64,000 bases of DNA from Kitasatospora sp. MMS16-BH015 (lineage in GTDB: Bacteria > Actinomycetota > Actinomycetes > Streptomycetales > Streptomycetaceae). The position numbers were made by a program, and so were the translations under genes. Below are positions 16,904 through 25,454 of the stretch, piece by piece (the first letter of the stretch is position 1; every line of letters starts with the position of its first letter). The stretch lies in assembly GCF_002943525.1 (NCBI RefSeq), contig NZ_CP025394.1, positions 7,021,001 through 7,085,000 of the forward strand, written 5' to 3'. The notes beneath the pieces were generated by a model. The model was not told the origin of the DNA and searched no databases. It worked only from the letters and a program-made list of their open reading frames with translations.

Positions 16904-19474
16904 TCAGGGGTAGGAGACCACCGTGGACGGGGTGGTGGAGGTGCCCGAGGTGGCGCCGCCGGTCGAGTTGATCACGTGGTCGTACTGGCCGTTCCCGCCG
17001 AGCGAGACCACCAGCAGGTCGTGGAACTTCACGCCGGCGGTGTTCGGCGCCTCGAAGCCGTGGTCCACGTGGATGGTCGGGTCGACGTTGAAGTAGCAGT
17101 AACTGCCCAGCCCCCAGCCCTCGTGGGTGCGGACGGTGTCGTCCACCTTGTAGGCCGCCCAGCCCTTGGTGGCGCCGTTCTGCTCGGCGGCCTGGTTCGG
17201 GGCGTCGTAGGCGATCTCGTTCTGGAAGAAGATCGTCCGCCCGCGCTCGCCGGACCACTCCACGTCGTACTTCTCGAAGTGCTCGACGAACAGGCCGGTG
17301 GCCAGCACGTCGTTGCCGTGCACCACCATCCCGTAGTCGGCCGGGTTGACCGTCCAGCCCACCCCGGTGCCGTGGTCGGCCCGCCAGATCCAGGTGTGGT
17401 CCACGATGGTGCTGTTGGCGTTGACCTCCACCGCCGTGCCGGCCACCCCGGCGCCCGCGCCGCCGACCCGGACGAACACGTCCTGCATGCTGGTCGGGTC
17501 CGCCGCGTGGTCGGCGGTGGAACCGGCCGGGCCGAGCTGGAGCAGCACCGGTGACTTGACCGGGCCCGCGTCGATCAGCAGGCCGGCGAGCCTGACGCCG
17601 TCCACGTCCTCGGTGCGCAGCGCCGTGACGCCGTTGTCGGGCACGATGGTGGCCAGGCCCAGGCCCAGCACCACGGTGTCCGGGCGGGTCACGTCGATGG
17701 TCTGGTCCACGTGGTAGACCCCGGGCGTGAAGAGCAGGTTGAGGCCCTGGGCCAGCGCGGCGTTGATGGTCGCGGCGGTGGCGCCGGGCTTGACCACATA
17801 GAACTGGCTCAGCGGCAGCGAGCTGCCCGGGGTGGCGCCGTTCGCCCAGGAGGTGCCGACCGCGTCGGTGCGCTTGGCGGGCACGAACACCCGGTAGTTG
17901 CCGGCCGGGTCGAGGTAGAGGTAGGGCTTCTCCCGGGAGACCGGGGTGCTGGGCAGCGTGGTGTAGGGCGGGTTGGGGAAGCTCTGCGCGGGCGCGCCCT
18001 GGACACCGGAGAAGGTCTGGTTCCAGACGCCGTTGCTGAACCCGCCGATCGCACTGTCCCGGGTGTACCACTGCTGCTGCGAGTAGTTGCCCACCTGGCC
18101 GTCGACCTTGGAGTCGGCGATGTACCCGCCGCTGGCCCAACCGTAGCCGTTGGGTGCCAGGTTGAGGCCGCCCTTGATGTGCATCCGGCGCAGCGGCGCG
18201 GCCTGGGCCACCGCCCAGCGGTCGGTGCCGCTGACCGGGTTGAGTGCGAGGTTCTCGGCGGAGCGCCAGAAGTTCTGGGTGGCGTTGCCGTTGAACCAGC
18301 CCGCGTCCACGGTCAGGTCGCCGTTGATCAGGGTGTCGTCGGGGTTGAGGCCGAGGCCCGCCACGGAGGTGTAGAAGCCGATCTGCGCGTTCAACCCGCC
18401 GTTGTAGGTGCCGGGTTTGAAGAGCAGCGCGTACCGGTCGGTGCCGAACTGGTTGGTCTCCTGCTTGGCGAAGACCGCGTCCACCTTCGACTGGATGTCC
18501 GTCATCGACGGGTCGAAGACCAGCACGTTCGGCCCGAGGTCGCCGCCGCCCTGGACCGGCGGTACCCCGCCGTCGGTGGTGTGCACCGCGAACTCCCAGA
18601 GGGAGTAGCCGTAGGCGGTGCCCCGGGCGGTGCCGTTCATCCGGACGTAGCGGCCGGTGCCGTTGACGTTGAGGGTCTCGGTGCCGCCGGTGCCGGTGGT
18701 GGTGGAGTAGATCGTGGTCCAGGTGGCGCCGTCGGAGGAGGTCTGGATCTGGTAGGACTTCCCGTATGCCGCCTCCCAGTTGAGCACCACCTGGCAGAGC
18801 TGGCGGCTGCTGCCGAGGTCCACCTGGAGCCACTGCGGGTCGCCGAAGGCGGAGGACCAGCGGGTGGCGGTGTCGCCGTCCACGGCCGCGCTCGCCGGGG
18901 TGTTGGCGTTCTCGGCGGAGGAGGCGGTGGCCGCCTTGCCCTGGGCGGCGTTCGCGGTGCCGCAGGTGGCGGCGGCCGGGGTGCCGTAGACCTGGAACTC
19001 CCAGAGGGAGTAGCCGTAGGCGGTGCCCCGGGCGGTGCCGTTCATCCGGACGTAGCGGCCGGTGCCGTTGACGTTGAGGGTCTCGGTGCCGCCGGTGCCG
19101 GTGGTGGTGGAGTAGATCGTGGTCCAGGTGGCGCCGTCCGGGGAGGTCTGGATCTGGTACGACTTCCCGTACGCCGCCTCCCAGTTGAGCACCACCTTGT
19201 CGATCGCGGCGCTCGCACCGAGGTCCACCTGGAGCCACTGGGCGTCGCTGAAGGTGGAGGACCAGCGGGTGCCGGTGTCGCCGTCCACGGCCTCGGCCGC
19301 CGCCGTGGTGGCGTTCTCGGCGGAGGAGGCGGTGGCCGCCTTGCCCTGGGAGAGCAGGGCGTCGGTGGCGGCCTGGGCGCTGACCTGGGGCAGCGTCAGG
19401 CCGCCGAGCGAGAGGGCGGCCACGCCGAGCAGGGTGGCCAGGGTGGAGCGGGGGCGTGCTGAAGTGAGCCTCAC
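16904..19474 (-). CDS. secreted beta-helix protein with two discoidin (F5/8C, CBM32-like) domains
   Basis: 856 aa. A signal peptide (positive MRLTSARPRST, hydrophobic core, AQAA cleavage region near residue 35) is followed by two F5/8 type C domains (about 40-165 and 175-300), each with AVDGDTxTRWSS and WLQVDLG. A large C-terminal region (about 315-856) repeats short beta-strand units with Asn/Gly turns, as in pectate-lyase-fold enzymes. It probably binds and cleaves an extracellular polysaccharide; the GH or PL family cannot be fixed by eye. GTG start at 19474 with AGGAG. It lies downstream of, and in the same direction as, the ROK regulator, beside the sugar importer, and shares an operator-like site with that importer. 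Confidence 0.82.
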   Translation of the reverse strand: MRLTSARPRSTLATLLGVAALSLGGLTLPQVSAQAATDALLSQGKAATASSAENATTAAAEAVDGDTGTRWSSTFSDAQWLQVDLGASAAIDKVVLNWEAAYGKSYQIQTSPDGATWTTIYSTTTGTGGTETLNVNGTGRYVRMNGTARGTAYGYSLWEFQVYGTPAAATCGTANAAQGKAATASSAENANTPASAAVDGDTATRWSSAFGDPQWLQVDLGSSRQLCQVVLNWEAAYGKSYQIQTSSDGATWTTIYSTTTGTGGTETLNVNGTGRYVRMNGTARGTAYGYSLWEFAVHTTDGGVPPVQGGGDLGPNVLVFDPSMTDIQSKVDAVFAKQETNQFGTDRYALLFKPGTYNGGLNAQIGFYTSVAGLGLNPDDTLINGDLTVDAGWFNGNATQNFWRSAENLALNPVSGTDRWAVAQAAPLRRMHIKGGLNLAPNGYGWASGGYIADSKVDGQVGNYSQQQWYTRDSAIGGFSNGVWNQTFSGVQGAPAQSFPNPPYTTLPSTPVSREKPYLYLDPAGNYRVFVPAKRTDAVGTSWANGATPGSSLPLSQFYVVKPGATAATINAALAQGLNLLFTPGVYHVDQTIDVTRPDTVVLGLGLATIVPDNGVTALRTEDVDGVRLAGLLIDAGPVKSPVLLQLGPAGSTADHAADPTSMQDVFVRVGGAGAGVAGTAVEVNANSTIVDHTWIWRADHGTGVGWTVNPADYGMVVHGNDVLATGLFVEHFEKYDVEWSGERGRTIFFQNEIAYDAPNQAAEQNGATKGWAAYKVDDTVRTHEGWGLGSYCYFNVDPTIHVDHGFEAPNTAGVKFHDLLVVSLGGNGQYDHVINSTGGATSGTSTTPSTVVSYP
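18591..18733 (+). repeat. 143-bp exact duplication, copy in second discoidin domain
   Basis: Identical to 18996-19138 with an offset of 405 bp. It encodes the C-terminal half of each discoidin domain, whereas the sequence on either side has diverged. Confidence 0.93.
18996..19138 (+). repeat. 143-bp exact duplication, copy in first discoidin domain
   Basis: Second copy of the 18591-18733 segment. Exact identity inside otherwise diverged domain copies points to recent gene conversion. Confidence 0.93.
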
Positions 19475-19597
19475 GGGCTGCTCCTGCGGGTGGGGGTGGT
19501 GGGGGACGGGGCACGGGCCGAGGGGCCGGCGGAGGGTTCCCCGTCCGGAGTCTCCGGGCTGGCGCGGGGGAGCGTCAACCCTTCGGTACCGACTTTC

Positions 19598-19610
19598 TTC
19601 ACACCGTGAA
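19598..19610. promoter_or_regulatory. ROK operator candidate before the secreted enzyme
   Basis: TTCACACCGTGAA, a perfect 5-3-5 inverted repeat in the 157-bp gap upstream of the secreted beta-helix gene. It matches ATCACGCCGTGAA at 20918-20930 in the importer promoter at 11 of 13 bases. Confidence 0.55.
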
Positions 19611-19631
19611 CTCGCCCGCGCGGCGCAGGGA

Positions 19632-20849
19632 TCAGCGCGGGCGGGGGTCGCCGCCGGAGTCGAGGAAGTGGGAGAGGGGGAGGGTGGCGGCGCCGACGGT
19701 GACCGCGTCGGGGCCGAGGGTGCCGAGGGTGATGGTGGTCTGGGCGTGCGGGAAGTGCAGGGCGTAGTCGGCGGCGGCGCGGCGGATGCCGGGCAGCAGG
19801 CGGGGCCCGAGCAGCAGGCCGGCCCAGCCGCCGATCACGATCCGCTCGGGGTTGAAGAGGTTGACCAGGTCGGCGATGGCGGAGCCGAAGTACTCGGCGG
19901 CCTCGTCCAGCAGCTCGCCGGTGGCCGGGTCGCCCGCCTCGGCGGCGGCGAGCAGGGCGGCCAGGCCCGCCTTCTCGCTGGCCCCGGCGGGGGCGCGGCC
20001 CCAGCGCTCCAGCAGGGCCTCGGCGCCGACGTAGGCCTCCAGGCAGCCGCGCGAGCCGCAGCGGCAGCGCCGCCCGCCCACGTGCACCCGGGTGTGGCCC
20101 CACTCGCCCGCGCTGCTGGTGGCGCCCCGGAAGCGGGCGCCGTCCACGATCACGCAGGCCCCCACGCCGGAGCCGAAGAGCGCGATCACGGCGTGCCGGG
20201 CGCCGCGCCCGGCGCCGTACCACATCTCGGCCTGCCCGAGCGTCTTGGCGCCGTTGTCCACGTAGAGCGGCAGCGCGGTGCCGGCCCGGAGCAGCTTGCC
20301 GAGCGGCACGGCGTCCCAGCCGATGGTCTGGCTGTGCACGGTGATCCCGAGGCCGTCGTCGACCGGGGCACCCTGCTCGACGATGCCGGGCACCCCGACC
20401 CCGACCCCGAGCACGCTGGCCGGGTCGGCCCCGGTGCGGTGCAGCACCTCGGCCACCCCGCCGAGCACCAGCTCGACCACGTGCGCCACGTCGTGCCCGC
20501 AGTCGGTCAACGGGTGGTCGCTGGCGGCCAGTTCGGTCAGCGCGAGGTCGAAGAGGGCGACCCGCACCTGGGTCTCGCCCACGTCCACCCCGATCAGGTG
20601 GGCCGCTCCGGGCGGCACCCGGAGCAGGATGCGCGGCCGGCCGCCCTCGGACTCGACGGAGCCGCACTCCTCCAGCAGCCCGTCGGCGAGCAGCTCGGCG
20701 GTGACGTTGCTGATCGAGCCCGCGCTGAGCCCGGTGGCCGGGCCGAGCTCCTGGCGGCTGATCGGCCCGTCGAAGTACACCCGGCGCAGCAGGATCGCTC
20801 TGCTGCCCCGGCGCAGGTCACGCACGGTCTGCTTGCCCGGTGCTGTCAT
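19632..20849 (-). CDS. ROK-family transcriptional repressor
   Basis: 405 aa. N-terminal winged HTH (about 15-75; SRQELGPATGLSAGSISNVTAELLADGLL) followed by a sugar-kinase-fold ROK domain. LIGVDVGETQVRVALFDL is the phosphate-1-like motif, and the zinc/ROK signature reads GEWGHTRVHVGGRRCRCGSR then GCLEAY. The family consists of sugar-responsive repressors such as NagC and XylR. It diverges from the ABC importer operon over 142 bp. The TTCAC-NCC-GTGAA sites before both the importer and the secreted enzyme make it the likely regulator of this locus. The inducing sugar is unknown. Confidence 0.92.
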   Translation of the reverse strand: MTAPGKQTVRDLRRGSRAILLRRVYFDGPISRQELGPATGLSAGSISNVTAELLADGLLEECGSVESEGGRPRILLRVPPGAAHLIGVDVGETQVRVALFDLALTELAASDHPLTDCGHDVAHVVELVLGGVAEVLHRTGADPASVLGVGVGVPGIVEQGAPVDDGLGITVHSQTIGWDAVPLGKLLRAGTALPLYVDNGAKTLGQAEMWYGAGRGARHAVIALFGSGVGACVIVDGARFRGATSSAGEWGHTRVHVGGRRCRCGSRGCLEAYVGAEALLERWGRAPAGASEKAGLAALLAAAEAGDPATGELLDEAAEYFGSAIADLVNLFNPERIVIGGWAGLLLGPRLLPGIRRAAADYALHFPHAQTTITLGTLGPDAVTVGAATLPLSHFLDSGGDPRPR

Positions 20850-20890
20850 GGGTCATCCCTCCTGGCTCGAATCTATCGCTGCGTGAACTC

Positions 20891-20919
20891 TTGACGCCAC
20901 CATTTCGGCCCAGTTAGAT
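20891..20919 (+). promoter_or_regulatory. promoter of the sugar ABC operon
   Basis: TTGACG (20891-20896), 17-nt spacer, TTAGAT (20914-20919), in front of the substrate-binding-protein gene. The -10 overlaps the inverted repeat at 20918-20930. Confidence 0.55.
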
Positions 20920-20930
20920 CACGCCGTGAA
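20918..20930. promoter_or_regulatory. ROK operator candidate in importer promoter
   Basis: ATCACGCCGTGAA, one half-site mismatch from a perfect inverted repeat. It overlaps the -10 and the probable transcription start, where a bound repressor would block initiation. A further CGTGAA half-site lies at 20882-20887. Confidence 0.55.
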
Positions 20931-20991
20931 GTAAGCCCCTGAGCTCGACAGTCGTCCCCGCCACGCCGTCCAGTCACAGAGAGGCCCGGCC

Positions 20992-22308
20992 ATGCGCGCC
21001 AGCCGTACCGTTCACCCCCTCGCCGCCACCGCCCTCACCGCCGCCCTGGCCCTGGCCGCCACGGGCTGCGGCGGCGGCACCTCGGGCTCCGCCTCCGGCA
21101 GCCCCACCACGCTCACCTACTGGGCCTCCAACCAGGGCACCAGCCTCGAGAACGACAAGCAGGTGCTGGAGCCCGAGCTGAAGAAGTTCGAGCAGCAGAC
21201 CGGCATCAAGGTCTCCCTCGAAGTCATCCCGTGGTCCGACCTGCTCAACCGGATCCTCGCCGCCACCGCCTCCGGCCAGGGCCCGGACGTGCTCAACATC
21301 GGCAACACCTGGTCGGCCTCGCTCCAGGCCACCGGCGCTCTGCTGCCCTTCGACGCGGACGCCTTCGGCAGGATCGGCGGCAAGGACCGCTTCCTGCCCG
21401 CCACCCTCGCCTCGGCCGGTGCGGCCGGCCAGGACCCGGCCGCGGTGCCGCTCTACTCGATGGCCTACGGCCTCTACTACAACAAGAAGCTCTTCCAGGC
21501 CGCCGGCCTGGACCACCCGCCGGCCACCTGGGAGGAGCTGGTCGCCGACGGCAAGAAGCTCACCACCGGCGGGCACTACGGCATCGCGGTGGAGGGCGGC
21601 AACGTCTCGGAGAACGTCCACCACGCCTTCACCCTCGGGCAGCAGCACGGCGCCGAGTTCTTCGACGCCTCTGGCAGGCCGCAGTTCGACAGCCCGGCCG
21701 CCGTCACCGCCGTGAAGACCTACGTGGACCTGATCGCCGGCGACAGGATCGCCGCCCCGGGCAACGCCGAGTACGCCAACAACCAGTCCGTCACCGACTT
21801 CGCCAGTGGCAAGGCCGCGATGCTGATGTGGCAGGCGGCCGGCGCCAACCTCAAGTCGCACGGCATGGCCGCGGAGGACTACGGCGTCGCCCCGGTGCCC
21901 GCCCCCGCCGGGGCCACCGGGGCCGCGCAGACCAGCTCGATGGTGGCCGGGATCAACCTCGCCGTCTTCAAGAACACCCACAACAAGGACGGCGCGCTGA
22001 AGTTCGTGCAGTTCATGACCAGTGCCGCCGAGCAGACCCAGCTCAACAAGAGCTACGGCTCCATCCCGCCGGTCAGCGACGCCCAGGGAGATCCGGCCTT
22101 CGCCACCCCCGAGTTGAAGACCCTCTCGGAGGTGCTCGCGCACCGCGCCCGGCCCCTGCCGCAGGTGGCCGCCGAGAGCCAGTTCGAGACCCTGGTCGGC
22201 ACCGCCGTGAAGAACCTGTTCGCGGCGGCCGCCGCCGGCCAGCCGGTCACCGAGGCCACCGTCAAGGCCGAACTGGCCAAGGCCCAGCAGCAGATGCCGG
22301 CCAGCTGA
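20992..22308 (+). CDS. sugar ABC transporter substrate-binding lipoprotein
   Basis: 438 aa. The N-terminal signal ends in a lipobox LAATGC, giving a lipid-anchored extracellular receptor. The mature chain has the type I sugar-binding layout: TLTYWASNQGTS, then GPDVLNIGNTWSASL, MAYGLYYNKKLFQAAGL and late FTSAAEQ-like motifs, at normal family length. First gene of a four-gene operon: the stop is one base from the next start. Neighbouring permeases and a GH1 glycosidase point to import of a beta-linked oligosaccharide such as cellobiose. No ATPase gene is present, so a shared MsiK-type ATPase encoded elsewhere is expected. Confidence 0.92.
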   Translation: MRASRTVHPLAATALTAALALAATGCGGGTSGSASGSPTTLTYWASNQGTSLENDKQVLEPELKKFEQQTGIKVSLEVIPWSDLLNRILAATASGQGPDVLNIGNTWSASLQATGALLPFDADAFGRIGGKDRFLPATLASAGAAGQDPAAVPLYSMAYGLYYNKKLFQAAGLDHPPATWEELVADGKKLTTGGHYGIAVEGGNVSENVHHAFTLGQQHGAEFFDASGRPQFDSPAAVTAVKTYVDLIAGDRIAAPGNAEYANNQSVTDFASGKAAMLMWQAAGANLKSHGMAAEDYGVAPVPAPAGATGAAQTSSMVAGINLAVFKNTHNKDGALKFVQFMTSAAEQTQLNKSYGSIPPVSDAQGDPAFATPELKTLSEVLAHRARPLPQVAAESQFETLVGTAVKNLFAAAAAGQPVTEATVKAELAKAQQQMPAS

Positions 22309-22309
22309 G

Positions 22310-23236
22310 ATGCGCCTCCCCTCGGCCCGGGCCCGCCGCCGCGCCACCCCGTACCTGCTGCTCCTGCCCGCGCTCCTGCTCGAACTGCTCATCCACCTGC
22401 TGCCGATGGTCACCGGCGTGCTGATGAGCCTGCGGCGCCTCACCCAGTTCTTCATCCGCGACTGGACCGCCGCGCCCTGGGCCGGGCTCGCCAACTTCCG
22501 TACCGCGGTGGACTTCAACGCACCCGTCGGCAAGGCCCTGCTGCACTCCTTCTGGGTCACCTGCGGCTTCACCCTGCTCTCGGTCGGCCTCTCCTGGCTG
22601 ATCGGCACGGCGGCCGCGGTGCTCACCCAGGACGCCTTCCGGGGGCGCGGCCTGCTCCGGGCGCTCTTCCTGGTGCCGTACGCGCTGCCGGTCTACGCGG
22701 CCGTGATCACCTGGTCGTTCATGTTCCAGCGCGACACCGGCCTGGTGAACCACCTGCTCCACGACCAGCTGCACCTCACCTCCGGGCGCCCGTTCTGGCT
22801 GATCGGGGACAACAGCTTCACCGCGCTGCTCACCGTCTCGGTCTGGCGCTCCTGGCCGTTCGCCTTCCTCACCCTGACCGCCGGCCTGCAGAACATCCCG
22901 CGCGAGCTGTACGAGGCCGCTGCCCTGGACGGCGCGGGCATCTGGCAGCAGATCCGCAGGATCACCCTGCCCTCGCTCCGGCCGGTCAACCAGGTGCTGG
23001 TGCTGGTGCTCTTCCTCTGGACCTTCAACGACTTCACCACCCCGTTCGTGCTGTTCGGCCGCGCCGCCCCGGTGGCGGCCGACCTGATCTCGGTGCACAT
23101 CTACCAAGCCTCCTTCGTCACCTGGAACTTCGGCGCCGGCTCGGCGATGTCCGTCCTGCTGCTGCTCTTCCTGCTGCTGGTGACGGCGGTCTACCTCTTC
23201 GCCACCACGCTGCCCGAGCGGAGGAGCCGCCGATGA
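22310..23236 (+). CDS. sugar ABC transporter permease (MalF-like)
   Basis: 308 aa with about six transmembrane helices, the first in PYLLLLPALLLELLIHLLPM. The cytoplasmic EAA loop reads ELYEAAALDGAGIWQQIRRI then TLPSLRP, the site that docks the ATPase. It follows the binding protein by one base and overlaps the second permease by 4 bp (ATGA), so the genes are co-transcribed and coupled. Confidence 0.93.
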   Translation: MRLPSARARRRATPYLLLLPALLLELLIHLLPMVTGVLMSLRRLTQFFIRDWTAAPWAGLANFRTAVDFNAPVGKALLHSFWVTCGFTLLSVGLSWLIGTAAAVLTQDAFRGRGLLRALFLVPYALPVYAAVITWSFMFQRDTGLVNHLLHDQLHLTSGRPFWLIGDNSFTALLTVSVWRSWPFAFLTLTAGLQNIPRELYEAAALDGAGIWQQIRRITLPSLRPVNQVLVLVLFLWTFNDFTTPFVLFGRAAPVAADLISVHIYQASFVTWNFGAGSAMSVLLLLFLLLVTAVYLFATTLPERRSRR

Positions 23237-24075
23237 CCAAGCCGCCCGCCTCCTTCCGCTGGACCCGGCGGATCGTGCTGACCCTGCTCACGGCCTTCGC
23301 CCTCACCCCGGTGCTGGTGATGCTCAGCTCCTCGCTGAAGCCGCTGCGCGACGTGCAGGGGCCGTTCCGCTGGATCCCCAGCACCCTCACCGTCCGCCCC
23401 TACCTGGACATCTGGCGCACCGTGCCACTCGGCCGCTACCTGGTCAACTCGGCGCTGGTGAGCGCCGGTTCGACCGTGGTCTCGGTGCTGGTCGCGGTGC
23501 TCGCGGCCTACGCGGTGAGCCGGTACCGCTTCCGCGGCCGACGGGCCTTCACCGTCACGGTGCTGGCCACCCAGATGTTCCCCGGCATCCTCTTCCTGCT
23601 GCCGCTCTTCCTGCTCCTGGTCGACATCGGCAACTCCACCGGCCTGCCGCTCTACGGCAGCCGGGGCGGGCTGGTCCTCACCTACCTGACCTTCTCACTG
23701 CCGTTCTCGATCTGGCTGCTGGTCGGCTACTTCGACGGCATCCCAAGGGACTTGGACGAGGCGGCGGCGGTGGACGGCTGCGGCCCGGTGCGCACCCTGC
23801 TGCGAGTGGTGGTGCCTGCCGCGATCCCGGGCATCGTCGCGGTGGCCGTGTACGCCTTCATGACCGCCTGGGGCGAGGTGCTCTTCGCCTCGGTGCTCAC
23901 CAACGACACCACCCGCACCCTCGCGGTCGGTCTCCAGGGCTACGCCACCCAGACCGACGTGTACTGGAACCAGGTGATGGCCGCCTCGCTGGTGGTGAGC
24001 GTGCCGGTGGTGGCCGGATTCCTGCTGCTGCAGCGCTACTTGGTCGCCGGGCTGACCACCGGTGCCGTCAAATGA
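23233..24075 (+). CDS. carbohydrate ABC transporter permease (MalG-like)
   Basis: 280 aa, six predicted membrane helices. The EAA motif is DLDEAAAVDGCGPVRTLLRV then VVPAAIPG. The start overlaps the preceding permease by 4 bp, and the stop overlaps the GH1 start by 4 bp. Pairs with the MalF-like permease in the inner-membrane channel. Confidence 0.93.
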   Translation: MTKPPASFRWTRRIVLTLLTAFALTPVLVMLSSSLKPLRDVQGPFRWIPSTLTVRPYLDIWRTVPLGRYLVNSALVSAGSTVVSVLVAVLAAYAVSRYRFRGRRAFTVTVLATQMFPGILFLLPLFLLLVDIGNSTGLPLYGSRGGLVLTYLTFSLPFSIWLLVGYFDGIPRDLDEAAAVDGCGPVRTLLRVVVPAAIPGIVAVAVYAFMTAWGEVLFASVLTNDTTRTLAVGLQGYATQTDVYWNQVMAASLVVSVPVVAGFLLLQRYLVAGLTTGAVK

Positions 24076-25454
24076 CCTCGACCCGCTTTCCCGGAAGGCA
24101 AACAGTGGACTTCCTGAGTGACCTCCCCGCCGGCTTCCGCTGGGGTGCCGCGACCGCCGCCTACCAGATCGAGGGCGCCGCCACCGAGGACGGCCGGGCC
24201 CCCTCGATCTGGGACACCTTCTCCCACACCCCCGGCAAGGTCGCCGCCGGTGACACCGGGGACGTGGCCTGCGACCACTACCACCGCTGGCCCGAGGACC
24301 TCGCCCTGATGGGGCGACTCGGCCTGGACTCCTACCGGTTCTCGATCGCCTGGCCCCGGGTGGTGCCGCAGGCCGACGGCAGGGTCAACCCCGCCGGTCT
24401 CGACTTCTACGACCGCCTGGTGGACGGCCTGCTGGCCGCCGGGATCACCCCCTTCCCGACCCTCTACCACTGGGACCTCCCGCAGGCCCAGCAGGACCGC
24501 GGCGGCTGGCCCGAACGCTCCACCGCCGAGCGGTTCGGCGAGTACGCCGCCGTGGTGGGCGAGCGCCTCGGCGACCGGGTCACCCACTGGGCCACCCTCA
24601 ACGAGCCGCTCTGCTCGGCCTGGATCGGCCACCTGGACGGCGCGATGGCCCCCGGCCTCACCGACCTGACCGCCGCCGTCCGCGCCTCCTGCCACCTCCA
24701 CCTGGCCCACGGCCTGGCCGTTCAGGCCCTGCGCGCCACCGTGCCCGGCGCCCAGCTCGGCATCGTCAACAACCTCAGCACCATCGAGCCGGCCGGCGAC
24801 AGCGAGGCCGATCTGGCCGCCGCCCGCCGCGCCGACGGCCACGTCAACCGCTGGTGGCTCGACCCGGTGCTCGGCCGGGGCTACCCGGCGGACATGGTCG
24901 AACTCTACGGCGTGGAAATCCCGTTGAAGGATGCCGACCTGGCCACCATCGCCGCACCGCTGGACTGGCTCGGCCTGAACTACTACTTCCGCCAGATCGT
25001 CACCGACGACCCGACCGGCCCGGCGCCGTACGCCCGCCAAGTGACCGGCCCCGGGCCAGAGTTCACCGCGATGCCCTGGGAGGTGCACGCCCCGGGCCTG
25101 GAGCAGCTGCTGCTCCGGCTCACCCACGAGTACGGCGCCCGGCGGATCTACGTGACCGAGAACGGCTCCGCCTACGAGGACACCCCGGCCGCCGACGGCA
25201 GCGTGCAGGACCCGGAGCGCACCGCCTACCTGGAGCTGCACCTGGCCGCCTGCGCCCGCGCGGTGGCCCAAGGCGCCCCGCTGGCCGGGTACTTCGCCTG
25301 GTCGCTGCTGGACAACTTCGAGTGGGCGTACGGCTACGCCAAGCGGTTCGGCCTGGTGCACGTGGACTACCCGACCCAGCGGCGGACGGTCAAGGCCAGC
25401 GGCCACCGGTACGCGGAGCTGATCCGGGCGCACCGGAGCGGCCGATCAGCCTAG
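24072..25454 (+). CDS. GH1 family beta-glucosidase
   Basis: 460 aa, full GH1 length and cytosolic (no signal). The acid/base is Glu178 in TLNEPLCSAW and the nucleophile Glu363 in YVTENGSAYED. FRWGAATAAYQIEGA is the usual GH1 opening and FAWSLLDNFEWAYGY the aglycone-site region. It should hydrolyse imported beta-glycosides such as cellobiose, by a retaining mechanism. Last gene of the importer operon (4-bp overlap). Its TAG stop is part of the CTAG at the left end of the IS5-family insertion, so the element has removed whatever followed without altering the protein. Confidence 0.94.
   Translation: MTSTRFPGRQTVDFLSDLPAGFRWGAATAAYQIEGAATEDGRAPSIWDTFSHTPGKVAAGDTGDVACDHYHRWPEDLALMGRLGLDSYRFSIAWPRVVPQADGRVNPAGLDFYDRLVDGLLAAGITPFPTLYHWDLPQAQQDRGGWPERSTAERFGEYAAVVGERLGDRVTHWATLNEPLCSAWIGHLDGAMAPGLTDLTAAVRASCHLHLAHGLAVQALRATVPGAQLGIVNNLSTIEPAGDSEADLAAARRADGHVNRWWLDPVLGRGYPADMVELYGVEIPLKDADLATIAAPLDWLGLNYYFRQIVTDDPTGPAPYARQVTGPGPEFTAMPWEVHAPGLEQLLLRLTHEYGARRIYVTENGSAYEDTPAADGSVQDPERTAYLELHLAACARAVAQGAPLAGYFAWSLLDNFEWAYGYAKRFGLVHVDYPTQRRTVKASGHRYAELIRAHRSGRSA

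Noticed and set aside
21000..25454. Calling the importer CebEFG with BglC
   Set aside because: Gene order and GH1 fit, but the regulator is ROK, not LacI-type CebR, and the sugar cannot be read from sequence.
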